64,000 bases of DNA from Natrinema sp. SYSU A 869 (GTDB lineage: Archaea; Halobacteriota; Halobacteria; Halobacteriales; Natrialbaceae): positions 1 to 64,000 of the forward strand of contig NZ_CP082249.1 of NCBI RefSeq assembly GCF_019879105.1. The letters are read 5' to 3'. Below the pieces are notes generated by a model, which did no database searches, was not told where the DNA came from, and worked only from the letters and a program-made list of their open reading frames with translations. Made by a program: the position numbers and the translations under genes. Shown piece by piece: positions 8,486 to 17,310 of the stretch (positions are counted from its first letter, which is position 1; every line of letters begins with the position of its first letter).

Positions 8486-9838
8486 ATGTCCAACGGGCCG
8501 CAGCTACCGGGCGTCGAGGGCGAGGACGACGAGGATCGCATCGTCTGCCACGTCGACGCCGATTGCTTCTACGCCGCCTGCGAGCGACTGCGTGAGCCCG
8601 TCCTCCGGGACGAGCCCCTCGTCGTCGGGATGGGTTACGAGGAAGGGGAGACTAACGGCGCGGTCGCCACCGCCAGCTACGAGGCCCGCGAGTTCGGCGT
8701 CGAGAGCGCGCAGGCGATTTCAACGGCCCTCGAGCGACTCCCGAGACGTGCGGCCTCCGAGAACGGCGATATCGATGTCCCTGACCTCGAGTGCGGGGCG
8801 CAGCGCGCCCCGGATGACTCGAGCGGGTCATCGCGAGAGCACGAGGACACCGGCTACTACCGGCCCGTCGATATGGATTACTACGAGTCGGTCGCGGCTG
8901 ACGTCCGAGAGATCCTCCACGACTGCGCCGACGTCGTCCGCGAGGTGAGCATCGACGAGGCCTACCTCGACGTGACCAAGCGGACCGCCTGGGAGGTCGC
9001 GGACGGCTTCGCCCGTCACGTGAGGGACCGCATCCGCCGAGAAGTCGGCGTCACCGTCAGCGTCGGCGTCGCACCGACGATGAGTACGGCCAAGATTGCC
9101 AGCGATTTCGACAAACCCGACGGGCTCACTGTCGTCGAGCCCGGCGAAATCCGGACGTTTCTCGCACCGCTCGAGGTCGACTTGCTCCACGGCGTTGGCC
9201 CCGTGACTGCCCGCGAACTTCGGGAGATGGGCCTCGAGACGGCGGGCGATGTCGCCGCGGCCGACCCGGAGCCGCTAGTCGAGCGCTTCGGCGAACGCGG
9301 TCGAGAGCTCTACGACCGCGCGCGTGGCGAGGACGACCGCCGCGTCGAGCCGAAGGGCGACCCCAAGAGCTTCTCTCGAGAATCGGCGTTCGCCGACCCT
9401 GTCGAAGCGTCGGCCCCGAAGTACGACTTGATAGAGACCCTCGCGGCGGCCGTGGCCGACCGTGCTCGGCGCGAGGGTGCGCTGTACCGGACCATCGGCG
9501 TCAAGGCCGTCACGCCGCCGTACGACGTCAACACGCGCGAGCGGTCGCTGCCGGGGCCGATCGACGACCCCGACCTCGTCGATCGCATCGCTCGTGATCT
9601 CTTCACCGAGTTCGAGGGCGAGCCCGTCCGCAAACTCGGCGTCCGGGTCGCCAACCTCGAATTCGTGACCGCCGATCAGGCGAGCCTCGAAAGTTGGGAG
9701 CGAGACGCGGACAGCGCTGGAACCGAGGCCGACGAGGTATCGACCGACGACGAATCGATGTCGGACACGGACGCGGATCTCGACTCCGCTCACGGGCATC
9801 GGTCAACCGGTCAGTTATCGCTCGCGGATTTTTCGTGA
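8486..9838 (+). CDS. dinB: DNA polymerase IV (Y-family)
   Basis: 450 residues. A translesion polymerase. The catalytic acidic residues are in HVDADCFYAACE (near residue 30) and in VSIDEAYLDVT (about 155-160). The thumb helix-hairpin-helix region (LHGVGPVTARELREMGLETA) and the little-finger domain (KSFSRESAF, TIGVKAVTPPYDV, RKLGVRVANLEF) follow. The last about 50 residues are acidic and end QLSLADFS, which resembles a sliding-clamp (PCNA) binding motif. An insertion of about 40 residues near residues 80-120 breaks the finger region and looks like a halophilic acidic loop. It appears monocistronic. Confidence 0.93.
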   Translation: MSNGPQLPGVEGEDDEDRIVCHVDADCFYAACERLREPVLRDEPLVVGMGYEEGETNGAVATASYEAREFGVESAQAISTALERLPRRAASENGDIDVPDLECGAQRAPDDSSGSSREHEDTGYYRPVDMDYYESVAADVREILHDCADVVREVSIDEAYLDVTKRTAWEVADGFARHVRDRIRREVGVTVSVGVAPTMSTAKIASDFDKPDGLTVVEPGEIRTFLAPLEVDLLHGVGPVTARELREMGLETAGDVAAADPEPLVERFGERGRELYDRARGEDDRRVEPKGDPKSFSRESAFADPVEASAPKYDLIETLAAAVADRARREGALYRTIGVKAVTPPYDVNTRERSLPGPIDDPDLVDRIARDLFTEFEGEPVRKLGVRVANLEFVTADQASLESWERDADSAGTEADEVSTDDESMSDTDADLDSAHGHRSTGQLSLADFS

Positions 9839-10019
9839 GCGGCGGTGTCTCACCGTGGCCAACCACATCTGCCGCGATCAACCGACCACAGCTGTCACGG
9901 CCAACCGACATATCCACGCTCTCGAGCCACGAAAAGCACTTACCGAACCGGAACGAACACTGAAATTATAACCCCTCCCCGACAATCCCTACAGCAGACC
10001 ATACCGCCCGCATGATTAC

Positions 10020-11321
10020 ATGACAGAAGATTTTTACGACCTTCTCGAGATCCCGCCCGATGCCCCACAGGACGAGATCAAGGATGCCTATCGCGATCAG
10101 GTCCGTGTCTACCACCCTGATCTAAACGACGATGACCGCGCACAGGCGCAGTTTACCGCGGTGCAGACGGCCTACGATATCCTCGGCGATCCGGTCGAAC
10201 GGCAGGCCTACGATCGACTCGGCCACGAAGATTACGTCGCGAAGCGAACCAGCGGACTACCCTCTCCCGACGTCTGGAAGAGTGACGACGATGATAAAGA
10301 CGACTCGAGCGGCACGGAACTGAGCTATTCGGAATCGGAGACGGCCTCCGCGTCGACCGCGTCAGCAACGGCCGGCTCTACGACGTCCGGGTCGACGACT
10401 GGCGGTCGATCGTCAGCGACGACCGGTTCGAGCGGATCGAGGTCGACGACCGGAACGGCGTCGGCCGGGACCGCGAGCGGGGCCTCGAACGCGACCGGGA
10501 CCGGATCCGGAACCAGGTCGCGGTCCGGGGGGAGCGGCGCGGGAGCGAGTCGTCGAACCGGCAATACGGCCACCGGAACGGCCGATGAAACCGGTCAGTC
10601 CAGTCGGACCACGACTGGCTCCGGGTCGGAAACGAATGGCAGATTCGGGAACCCGATCGCGCGCTGGTGGCGGCGACAGAACTTCTCGCTGCCGCTGCTC
10701 TGGCTCTCGGTAGTCATCTACGCCGCCGGACTCGCCCACTTCGGCCTCGAGAACGCCACTCCTCTCGAATCGCTCTGGACCGAGCTCCGCGCGACCGGTG
10801 CCGATCCGACCGGGATCTGGACCCTGCTCACGGAGAGCCGACACGGACTTGAGACGATGGTCGCGTTCACACAGAGCACCGAATTCGTGACGCCGCCACT
10901 CGAGCGGCCGCTGTGGGACGGTGCACTGGCTGGTGTTGTCGCAGTTACGCTCCTTTCGCTACTCGCTGTCCGGGTCGTCCGCCGAGAGAACACCTGGGGC
11001 CCGCTGACGATCGACGAGACGATCGTCGTCGCGCTCGCGGTGACGGCCACGACGACGCTCGTCGGCGGGCCGCTGCTGGCGGGCGCGGTGCTCATGCCGC
11101 TGCTGTTCGGCGTCGTCGTCCGCCACACCAGACGCGGGCGGGGCTGGACGCCATCGTATCTCTACGTGCTCCCCGTCCTCGCGCCGCTCGCCGGCTTTGG
11201 GGCCGTTGCAGCCGGCTATACGTCGCTTCCAGTCGACCTCGCCGCGTTCGTGATCCTCCCGCTGCTGGGTGGGTTGGGACTACCGCTACGGGCGACGGTC
11301 AAGAAACATATCGGTTGGTGA
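10020..11321 (+). CDS. Membrane-anchored J-domain protein
   Basis: 433 residues. Residues 1-65 are a J domain with the HPD triad (VRVYHPDLND) and the typical AYDILGDPVERQAYD end, so it should stimulate an Hsp70 ATPase. Residues about 100-205 are a low-complexity Ser/Thr/Gly linker. The C-terminal half has about five or six hydrophobic segments (LPLLWLSVVIYAAGLAHF, GALAGVVAVTLLSLLAVRVV and others). Zinc-binding and client-binding DnaJ domains are absent, so it is not the chaperone DnaJ. It probably recruits DnaK to the membrane or to an integral partner. The ATG at 10020 is 19 bases after a short AT-rich stretch. Confidence 0.82.
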   Translation: MTEDFYDLLEIPPDAPQDEIKDAYRDQVRVYHPDLNDDDRAQAQFTAVQTAYDILGDPVERQAYDRLGHEDYVAKRTSGLPSPDVWKSDDDDKDDSSGTELSYSESETASASTASATAGSTTSGSTTGGRSSATTGSSGSRSTTGTASAGTASGASNATGTGSGTRSRSGGSGAGASRRTGNTATGTADETGQSSRTTTGSGSETNGRFGNPIARWWRRQNFSLPLLWLSVVIYAAGLAHFGLENATPLESLWTELRATGADPTGIWTLLTESRHGLETMVAFTQSTEFVTPPLERPLWDGALAGVVAVTLLSLLAVRVVRRENTWGPLTIDETIVVALAVTATTTLVGGPLLAGAVLMPLLFGVVVRHTRRGRGWTPSYLYVLPVLAPLAGFGAVAAGYTSLPVDLAAFVILPLLGGLGLPLRATVKKHIGW

Positions 11322-11430
11322 ATACGGGTCGTTCGTTCGATAGCGCTCGAGTACGTCTCGCACGAATCGACGCTCCGTGGGACACACGCGGTACCGAACA
11401 GTTGAAATGCGACAGATGCCAAACGCTCGC

Positions 11431-11955
11431 ATGGCCAAATACTCGACCGGTTCGTCCGGCGGCGGTGGCGGGACGAGCTGCGAACTCTGCGGTGCCGAGA
11501 GCGATTCGCTCACGCTCGCATCGGTCGCCGGAGCCGAACTCGAGGTCTGTCCGAACTGTGCGCCACACGACGATTCCGAGGCACACAGCGAGGACCGGAA
11601 CCGGAATCGCAGCGAGCAGAACGCGGGTTCGGACGACGAACCGAGCCGCAAGAAGAAGGCTGCCCAGAACGTCGCGAAAGCGAACCCGGTCTGGGACGGC
11701 GACTCCGAACACTGGGAGAGCGAGGGAACCAACTATGACGACGATCCCCTTCCGTATCTCGTCTCGGACTACGGCGACGCGCTCGTCGAGGCGCGCCAGG
11801 ACGCGGGCCTCCAGCGCGAGGAGCTCGCCGACGAACTCGGCGCACCGGCCAAAGACGTCCTCGCTGTTGAACAGGGACGCGCGACGCAGGCTGGCGTCGG
11901 CGGCGGCCTGATCGAGGCCCTCGAGGAGCACCTCGACGTGACCCTCGCGGAGTAG
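11431..11955 (+). CDS. aMBF1-like multiprotein bridging factor
   Basis: 174 residues from the ATG at 11431 (MAKYSTGSSGGGGGTSCELC). An N-terminal zinc ribbon (CELC and CPNC) is followed by a charged linker and a C-terminal XRE-type helix-turn-helix (DYGDALVEARQDAGLQREEL, then LGAPAKDVLAVEQGRA). Archaeal MBF1 proteins associate with ribosomes and the transcription machinery. The frame is open further upstream, but MAKYSTG is the family start. Confidence 0.85.
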   Translation: MAKYSTGSSGGGGGTSCELCGAESDSLTLASVAGAELEVCPNCAPHDDSEAHSEDRNRNRSEQNAGSDDEPSRKKKAAQNVAKANPVWDGDSEHWESEGTNYDDDPLPYLVSDYGDALVEARQDAGLQREELADELGAPAKDVLAVEQGRATQAGVGGGLIEALEEHLDVTLAE

Positions 11956-12033
11956 GCTGGTCGGTTTTTTCTTCGGTAGTCGATGACAGTCTCGGCGAGC
12001 AGACTTTTAACTATTGCCGACTGATTGCAATCG

Positions 12034-12903
12034 ATGACCGGCCAACGGGCGGCAGCGGAGCCGTATGCGACGCGGTTCGAGACCGAAGTGACGTCGATCG
12101 ACGGCCGCCGGGTCTGGCTCGAGCGCAGTCACTTCTACGGCGCAAGCAGCGGACAGCCGGCCGATCGCGGGACCATCGCCGATATCGAGGTGAGCGACGT
12201 CCGACTGGTCGACGGCGAACAGGTCCATGTGTTGGCCGAAGAACCGTCGTTTAGGCCGGGCCACCGCGTCCTCTGTTCGGTCGACAGGTCTTTTCGGATG
12301 TACTGTATGCGAGCTCACACCGCCAGTCACGTTCTCGTTGGGACCGCGCGGCGACTGCTCGAGGATGCGACCTATGCCGGTCTCGAGATCAGCCCGGAGA
12401 CGGTTCAGGTCGACCTCGAGACGAACGCAACCGTCGACGACGAGACGCTGATCGAGTTAGACGAGACGATCACCCGCGTCATCTGGGAGTCGCGCCCGGT
12501 CTCGTGGGACGACGTGTCGATCGCGGAGGCACGCGAGCGCGAGGAGGTGGCACTCAACCCTGAGGTCGACGCCGCTGTAGTCGAGAAGGGGCGAGTCCGA
12601 CTCGTCACGATCGAGGCCGAGAACGACCGGCAAAACCGTTCCCGTTTCGCCGGTGCAACCGGCGCGGCGGATCCGTGGGACGTGTCCGCCTGTGGCGGCA
12701 CTCACGTCCGGAATACCCGCGAGATCGGTCCCGTCACAGTGCTCGGCAGTTCGAGTCCCGCCGAGGACGTGACCCGGATCGAATTCGCCGTCGGCCCGCA
12801 GGCGATCGATCGGCGAACAGCCGAGAAGCGCGCCGCGTTCGCTGCGACCGCGGCGTTGAACGTCGATCTCGAGGAGGTCGGCGACGAACTCGAGCGGCTG
12901 TGA
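12034..12903 (+). CDS. alaX: AlaX-type alanyl-tRNA editing protein
   Basis: 289 residues. It is related to the editing domain of AlaRS and hydrolyses mischarged Ser-tRNA(Ala) in trans. The zinc ligands are visible in HTASHVL (about 89-95) and CGGTHV (about 222-227). The N-terminal beta-barrel segment reads LERSHFYGASSGQPADRG. The ATG at 12034 is preferred to a TTG three codons earlier. No synthetase core or anticodon domain is present, so this is the stand-alone form. Confidence 0.88.
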   Translation: MTGQRAAAEPYATRFETEVTSIDGRRVWLERSHFYGASSGQPADRGTIADIEVSDVRLVDGEQVHVLAEEPSFRPGHRVLCSVDRSFRMYCMRAHTASHVLVGTARRLLEDATYAGLEISPETVQVDLETNATVDDETLIELDETITRVIWESRPVSWDDVSIAEAREREEVALNPEVDAAVVEKGRVRLVTIEAENDRQNRSRFAGATGAADPWDVSACGGTHVRNTREIGPVTVLGSSSPAEDVTRIEFAVGPQAIDRRTAEKRAAFAATAALNVDLEEVGDELERL

Positions 12904-13057
12904 TGACGGCAGTCGGTAGTTCTCACTCGAAATCGATGTTCTCATTCGCAAGCAGTGGGTTCATGTCTCTCGGTTCCTAGCCGTCGATCAGGTACGATTC
13001 CGGAACCCGTTCCGCGAAGGTAGAAACTATTACTATCTTCGGAGTGAATCTCATCCC

Positions 13058-14296
13058 ATGGGAGTCGATTACTCACAGTTGCACGATCCGAACGCCGAGT
13101 ATACGATGCGAGATCTCTCATCGGAGACGATGGGCGTCACGCGAGAGCGCGGCGGCGGTCGAGACGTCGAGATCACCGATATCCAGACGACGATGGTCGA
13201 CGGCAACTTCCCGTGGACGCTCGTCCGCATCTACACCGACGCGGGAACCGTCGGCACCGGTGAAGCCTACTGGGGCGCTGGCGTCCCGGAACTGATCGAG
13301 CGGATGACACCGTTCCTTATCGGCGAGAACCCGCTGGACATCGATCGCCTGACGGAACACCTCGTCCAGAAGATGTCCGGCGAGGGCTCGATCGGCGGCG
13401 TCACCGTCACCGCGATCTCGGGCATCGAGGTCGCGCTGCACGATCTGGCCGGCAAGATCCTCGAGGTTCCGGCTTACCAGCTCCTGGGCGGCAAGTACCG
13501 CGACGAGATGCGGGTCTACTGTGACTGCCACACCGAGGAAGAAGCCGATGCCGATGCCTGCGCCGACGAGGCAGAACGCGTCGTCGAGGAACTAGGCTAC
13601 GACGCGCTGAAGTTCGATCTCGACGTGCCGAGCGGTCACGAGAAGGACCGCGCGAACCGTCACCTCCGCGAGCCCGAAATCGAGCACAAGGCCAAGATCG
13701 TCGAGAAAGTCACCGAGCGCGTCGGCGACCGCGCCGACGTCGCCTTCGACTGCCACTGGACGTTCTCCGGCGGCAGCGCGAAGCGACTCGCAAAGCGTCT
13801 CGAGGAATACGATATCTGGTGGCTCGAGGACCCCGTCCCGCCGGAGAACCACGACGTCCAGCAGGAGGTCACGCAGTCGACGTCGACGCCGATTACCGTC
13901 GGCGAAAACGTCTACCGGAAACACGGCCAGCGCCGCCTCCTCGAGGAGCAGGCCGTCGACATGATCGCGCCGGACATGCCCAAGGTCGGTGGTATGCGCG
14001 AGACGCGGAAGATCGCCGATCTCGCAGATATGTACTACGTGCCGGTTGCGATGCACAACGTCGCCTCGCCGGTCGCGACGGTCGCCAGCGCCCACGTCGG
14101 TGCTGCGGTCCCGAACTCGCTGGCGGTGGAGTACCACTCCTACGAACTCGGCTGGTGGGAGGACCTCGTCGAGGAAGACGTCATCGAGGACGGCTACATC
14201 GAGATCCCCGAGAAACCGGGCCTCGGCGTGACGCTCGATATGGACGTCGTCGAGGAGCACATGGTCGAGGGCGAGGAGTTGTTCGACGCGGCATAA
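13058..14296 (+). CDS. Sugar-acid dehydratase (gluconate/xylonate type), enolase superfamily
   Basis: 412 residues. It belongs to the mandelate racemase/muconate lactonizing branch. MGVDYSQLHDPNAEYTMRDL at the start and the 412-residue length match the haloarchaeal gluconate and xylonate dehydratases, which make 2-keto-3-deoxy sugar acids. Metal-ligand strands are visible: FDCHWT (about 230), WWLEDPVPPEN (about 256) and TVGENVY (about 282); DMIAPDMPKVGG and MHNVASP follow. The substrate cannot be fixed from sequence: gluconate would link it to the KDPG-type aldolase at 25.4 kb, xylonate to pentose oxidation. Its last codons and stop lie in the first hairpin of a 50-bp repeat array. Confidence 0.85.
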   Translation: MGVDYSQLHDPNAEYTMRDLSSETMGVTRERGGGRDVEITDIQTTMVDGNFPWTLVRIYTDAGTVGTGEAYWGAGVPELIERMTPFLIGENPLDIDRLTEHLVQKMSGEGSIGGVTVTAISGIEVALHDLAGKILEVPAYQLLGGKYRDEMRVYCDCHTEEEADADACADEAERVVEELGYDALKFDLDVPSGHEKDRANRHLREPEIEHKAKIVEKVTERVGDRADVAFDCHWTFSGGSAKRLAKRLEEYDIWWLEDPVPPENHDVQQEVTQSTSTPITVGENVYRKHGQRRLLEEQAVDMIAPDMPKVGGMRETRKIADLADMYYVPVAMHNVASPVATVASAHVGAAVPNSLAVEYHSYELGWWEDLVEEDVIEDGYIEIPEKPGLGVTLDMDVVEEHMVEGEELFDAA

Positions 14297-14428
14297 GCCG
14301 CGTCGAGCCAGCAAATCTCCGATTTGCGTTGTTCGACGAAGCGTGAGCTTCGTCGGGCTCGCTGAGCCTCGCTCAGCGGTGTTTGACGAGGCGTGAGCTA
14401 CGTCACACTCACGGAGCGTTGTCCGGGT
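14279..14428. repeat. Three 50-bp tandem units of covarying hairpins
   Basis: Units begin at 14279, 14329 and 14379. Each starts GTTGTTCGACG (third: GGTGTTTGACG). Hairpin A has 8-bp stems at 14285-14304 (GACGCGGC/GCCGCGTC, loop ATAA containing the stop codon) and 14335-14354 (GACGAAGC/GCTTCGTC, loop GTGA); the third copy at 14385-14404 is imperfect. Hairpin B in units 1 and 2 is GCAAATC/GATTTGC and GCTGAGC/GCTCAGC. Stems differ between units yet still pair. Confidence 0.88.
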
Positions 14429-14581
14429 TGTTTAATCCGGTATAACAGTATTGGAAATACGCTTTCTTTATTCAGAGTTAGTCGGGAAACTCGCGTTCAG
14501 TACAGGTAAGGAACACACCATTCAGTATATCCACTACATTAAAGTACATTTGAAGTATAAAATACTAACTAACCAACCGCT

Positions 14582-15019
14582 ATGGACGTACATCGTCGTC
14601 ATATTCTTGCTGGCCTCGGGATGGCTCCTCTGGGAGGGTGTTCAGAGAGATTCACATCCGATTCAGGGATCCAACTTGGGAGTCTTCGGGTCGCAAATAC
14701 GGCGGACGAACCACGTACCGTTGACTTGGTGTTAGAGAGAGACGGATCGCGTGTCTATAATGAGATGGTAGAGATCGATCCGGATAACCACGTCTGGATC
14801 GACCCGACGTGGTCCTCCGAACCAGCAGAATATGATCTGTATTATACAGTCTCAGGTTCGGACGAGGTGTCTATTGCAGAACTCACTAATGACGTTGCAC
14901 CAGACGATATTGACGGAGAATGCGTCGTTGCAGATTTGTGGACAGTTATGAACCCCTCTGGCGCTGACGTATTACTCAAGAGTGTAGATAGATATGAAGA
15001 GGCGAAGTGCAACTTCTGA
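14582..15019 (+). CDS. Predicted secreted lipoprotein, uncharacterised
   Basis: 145 residues: MDVHRRHILAGLGMAPLGGC is a short Tat-like signal ending in a lipobox-type Cys, so the product is probably lipid-anchored outside the cell. The mature part looks beta-rich (TADEPRTVDLVLERDGSRVY, then VWIDPTWSSEPAEYDLYYTV), suggesting an Ig-like or similar sandwich. The gene and its flanks (14.43-15.12 kb) are clearly richer in A+T than the neighbours, a sign of transfer or weak selection. No family is recognised. Confidence 0.6.
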   Translation: MDVHRRHILAGLGMAPLGGCSERFTSDSGIQLGSLRVANTADEPRTVDLVLERDGSRVYNEMVEIDPDNHVWIDPTWSSEPAEYDLYYTVSGSDEVSIAELTNDVAPDDIDGECVVADLWTVMNPSGADVLLKSVDRYEEAKCNF

Positions 15020-15164
15020 GTAGTTAGTATGCATATGATGGTACCGGATTGGTTCAGTTTCAGGAACCGCATCGTCGATAGCGACGGCGACCGCAAGTCC
15101 GCTGCGCTCTAACTATGGTGTACTACTACACCACAAATTTATTCCCCGGGCCGAAAGGAATCCC

Positions 15165-17282
15165 ATGGATCAGCGACGACTGTGCACGGACGGCGGTGAC
15201 CCCGGCTCCGGTGCCGCGCTCGAGAGCGGCGACGGCTCGCATCATCCCGGACCGCCGCGGTTCGTCACCGTCGGCGAGGGGATCGTCGATCCGAATGGAA
15301 ACGAAATGGAGACGCGCGACGACCTCGCGCCGCGGAACCCGGACGGGGACGGCACGTACGTCTGGCGAGTACTCGAGTCGCCCGACAGCTCGAGTGCGGC
15401 ACCGACTGACGGGCCGATCGCCGAGTTCGAACCGGACGTGCCGGGAACGTACGCGCTCGCGCTCGAGGCACCCGACGGCACGCACGAACTGACGGTCCGC
15501 GCGTTTCCCGAGGTGGACGAGGACGCGCCGCGCCCGCAGGTCGAACTCGAGGCGACGGTCGCGGACGGTCATGTCCGTCTCTCGGCGACCGCGAGCGTCG
15601 TCGGCGACGGTGATCCCAGCGTCGAGTACTACGTCGATGACCGGAACGGGGACGTGCTCGAGCCGAACGGGACGATTCCGGTCGATGCGATCGACGAACG
15701 GGTCCGCGTCTACGCCATCGCGGTCGATGAGCGCCACTCCGTTCCAGACGCGATCGAACTGGTTCTCGACGGCGAAGGGGCGAACGAACCATCCGTCCGC
15801 GTCGAGCGTCCGTTCGAGCCACCCGAGTGGGCCGTCGACGCGGTCGTCTACGAGATCTTCACCCGGCGATTCCCGGACCGGGACGAGCCCACGTTCGAGA
15901 CGATCGCGGATCGGCTCGACCACCTCGAGGCCCTCGGGATCGACGTCCTCTGGCTGTCGCCGTTTCTCGAGGCCGAGAGCGGGTTCGGGACGCCCGCGGA
16001 GCGCGGTGGTCCCCACGGCTACAATACTCGGGACTACTTCGAGGTCGATCCGGACCTCGGATCCGTAGCCGATTTCGAGGCGCTGGTCGACGCCTGTCAC
16101 GAGCGAGATATCCGGGTCGTCTTCGATCTCGTGATCAACCACACGGCGGACACGCATCCGTTCTACGAGGCCGCGGTCGACGAGACGCATCCCGACCACG
16201 AGCGGTACCGCGACTGGTACCGGTGGGAGGACTTCGACGAGCGCGACGCGGACACCTACTTCGGCTGGGACGACATTCCGAATTTGAACTACGCCAACCC
16301 CGAGGTCCGGGACTATCTGCTCTCGGTCGTCGACTACTGGGCCGAGCGCGTCGACGGCTTCCGCGCGGACGTCGCGTGGGGCGTCCCCCTGAGCTTCTGG
16401 ACCGAGGTGTCCGACCGAGTGAGCGGCGCGGACGGCGACTTGTTCCTGCTGGACGAGACCCTGCCTTCCGACATCGAGATGGGCGGCGGCCGGTTCCACA
16501 TGCACCACGACGACGTCCTCCACGACGCGCTCGAGCGATTGGGTGCGTCGTTCGCAGACGGCGGTACGGACGGGTCAACCGCGGCCGACAGCGCGGACGA
16601 ACCCGCCGACGAGACGGCAGCGGTTGCGGAGGGGAACGCGGTCGCTGACGAATTCACCGATTCCGCGGCCGATCTGGAGGCCACGACCGCCGACGCGATA
16701 CTCGAGGCGATCGAGGACCGGCAGCGCCGCGGTGCCCACCCCGACTCGGAGTGGTTGCTGTACGTCGAGAACCACGACACGGACCGGTATCTCACCGAAT
16801 ACGGTCGCGACGCGCAACTGGCAGCAAGCGCTGCGACGGTTACCCTCCCCGGCTCGCCGATGCTCTACTACGGACAGGAAACCGGCGTGATGGGACGGCG
16901 CGACCCGATGAACTGGGAGTCGTTCGATACGAACCTACTCGAGCACTATCGGCAACTGATCGACCTTCGGAAATCGCATCCGGCGCTGCAGTCCGATGCC
17001 GACCTCGAGCGGATTCCGTACGCGACCGACACCGACGCCGCCGTCGCGTTCGCGAGGGAAGCGCCGGCGAGCGGCCGCCGGCTCGTCGTCGCGTTGCACT
17101 TCGGTGACGGCACGGCGACGGTGCGGATCGACGAACCCGTCGAGGGAACCGACCTGCTGACGGACGAGGAGGTCGCGGACGATGATGGTACGGCCGATTC
17201 GTGGGCCCGCGAACTCGCTGTCGACACCGCCGTTGTCCTCGAGGCCGAGACGACGGACTCGAGCGAATCGGGCGGCCAGTAA
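15165..17282 (+). CDS. Cytosolic GH13 alpha-amylase/neopullulanase-like enzyme
   Basis: 705 residues with no signal peptide. Residues about 30-215 form beta-rich N-terminal modules (a fragment ending TYALALEAPDGTHELTV, then a cadherin/PKD-like repeat). The GH13 barrel starts near 225 (WAVDAVVYEIFTRRFPDRD). Catalytic regions: DLVINH (321-326), GFRADVAW with nucleophile Asp402, LLDETL with acid Glu431, and VENHDTDR. An acidic Ala/Asp-rich insertion precedes region IV. The N-terminal module plus barrel suggest a maltogenic amylase or neopullulanase acting on imported maltodextrins. It converges on the transporter permease genes, 29 bases from the malG-like stop. A start at 15165 is supported by an AT-rich box (AAATTTATT) about 30 bases upstream. 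Confidence 0.88.
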   Translation: MDQRRLCTDGGDPGSGAALESGDGSHHPGPPRFVTVGEGIVDPNGNEMETRDDLAPRNPDGDGTYVWRVLESPDSSSAAPTDGPIAEFEPDVPGTYALALEAPDGTHELTVRAFPEVDEDAPRPQVELEATVADGHVRLSATASVVGDGDPSVEYYVDDRNGDVLEPNGTIPVDAIDERVRVYAIAVDERHSVPDAIELVLDGEGANEPSVRVERPFEPPEWAVDAVVYEIFTRRFPDRDEPTFETIADRLDHLEALGIDVLWLSPFLEAESGFGTPAERGGPHGYNTRDYFEVDPDLGSVADFEALVDACHERDIRVVFDLVINHTADTHPFYEAAVDETHPDHERYRDWYRWEDFDERDADTYFGWDDIPNLNYANPEVRDYLLSVVDYWAERVDGFRADVAWGVPLSFWTEVSDRVSGADGDLFLLDETLPSDIEMGGGRFHMHHDDVLHDALERLGASFADGGTDGSTAADSADEPADETAAVAEGNAVADEFTDSAADLEATTADAILEAIEDRQRRGAHPDSEWLLYVENHDTDRYLTEYGRDAQLAASAATVTLPGSPMLYYGQETGVMGRRDPMNWESFDTNLLEHYRQLIDLRKSHPALQSDADLERIPYATDTDAAVAFAREAPASGRRLVVALHFGDGTATVRIDEPVEGTDLLTDEEVADDDGTADSWARELAVDTAVVLEAETTDSSESGGQ

Positions 17283-17310
17283 CCAACGGCGAGGCGAAAA
17301 TTGAGCCGGT

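Noticed and set aside
12904-13057. Short minus frames (ERVPESYLIDG and a 13-codon frame)
   Set aside because: Too short to support a gene or a remnant of a known one.
15126-16523. 465-codon minus-strand frame opposite the cytosolic amylase
   Set aside because: It is antisense to a gene with all GH13 motifs and has no recognisable family, a common effect of GC-rich codon use.
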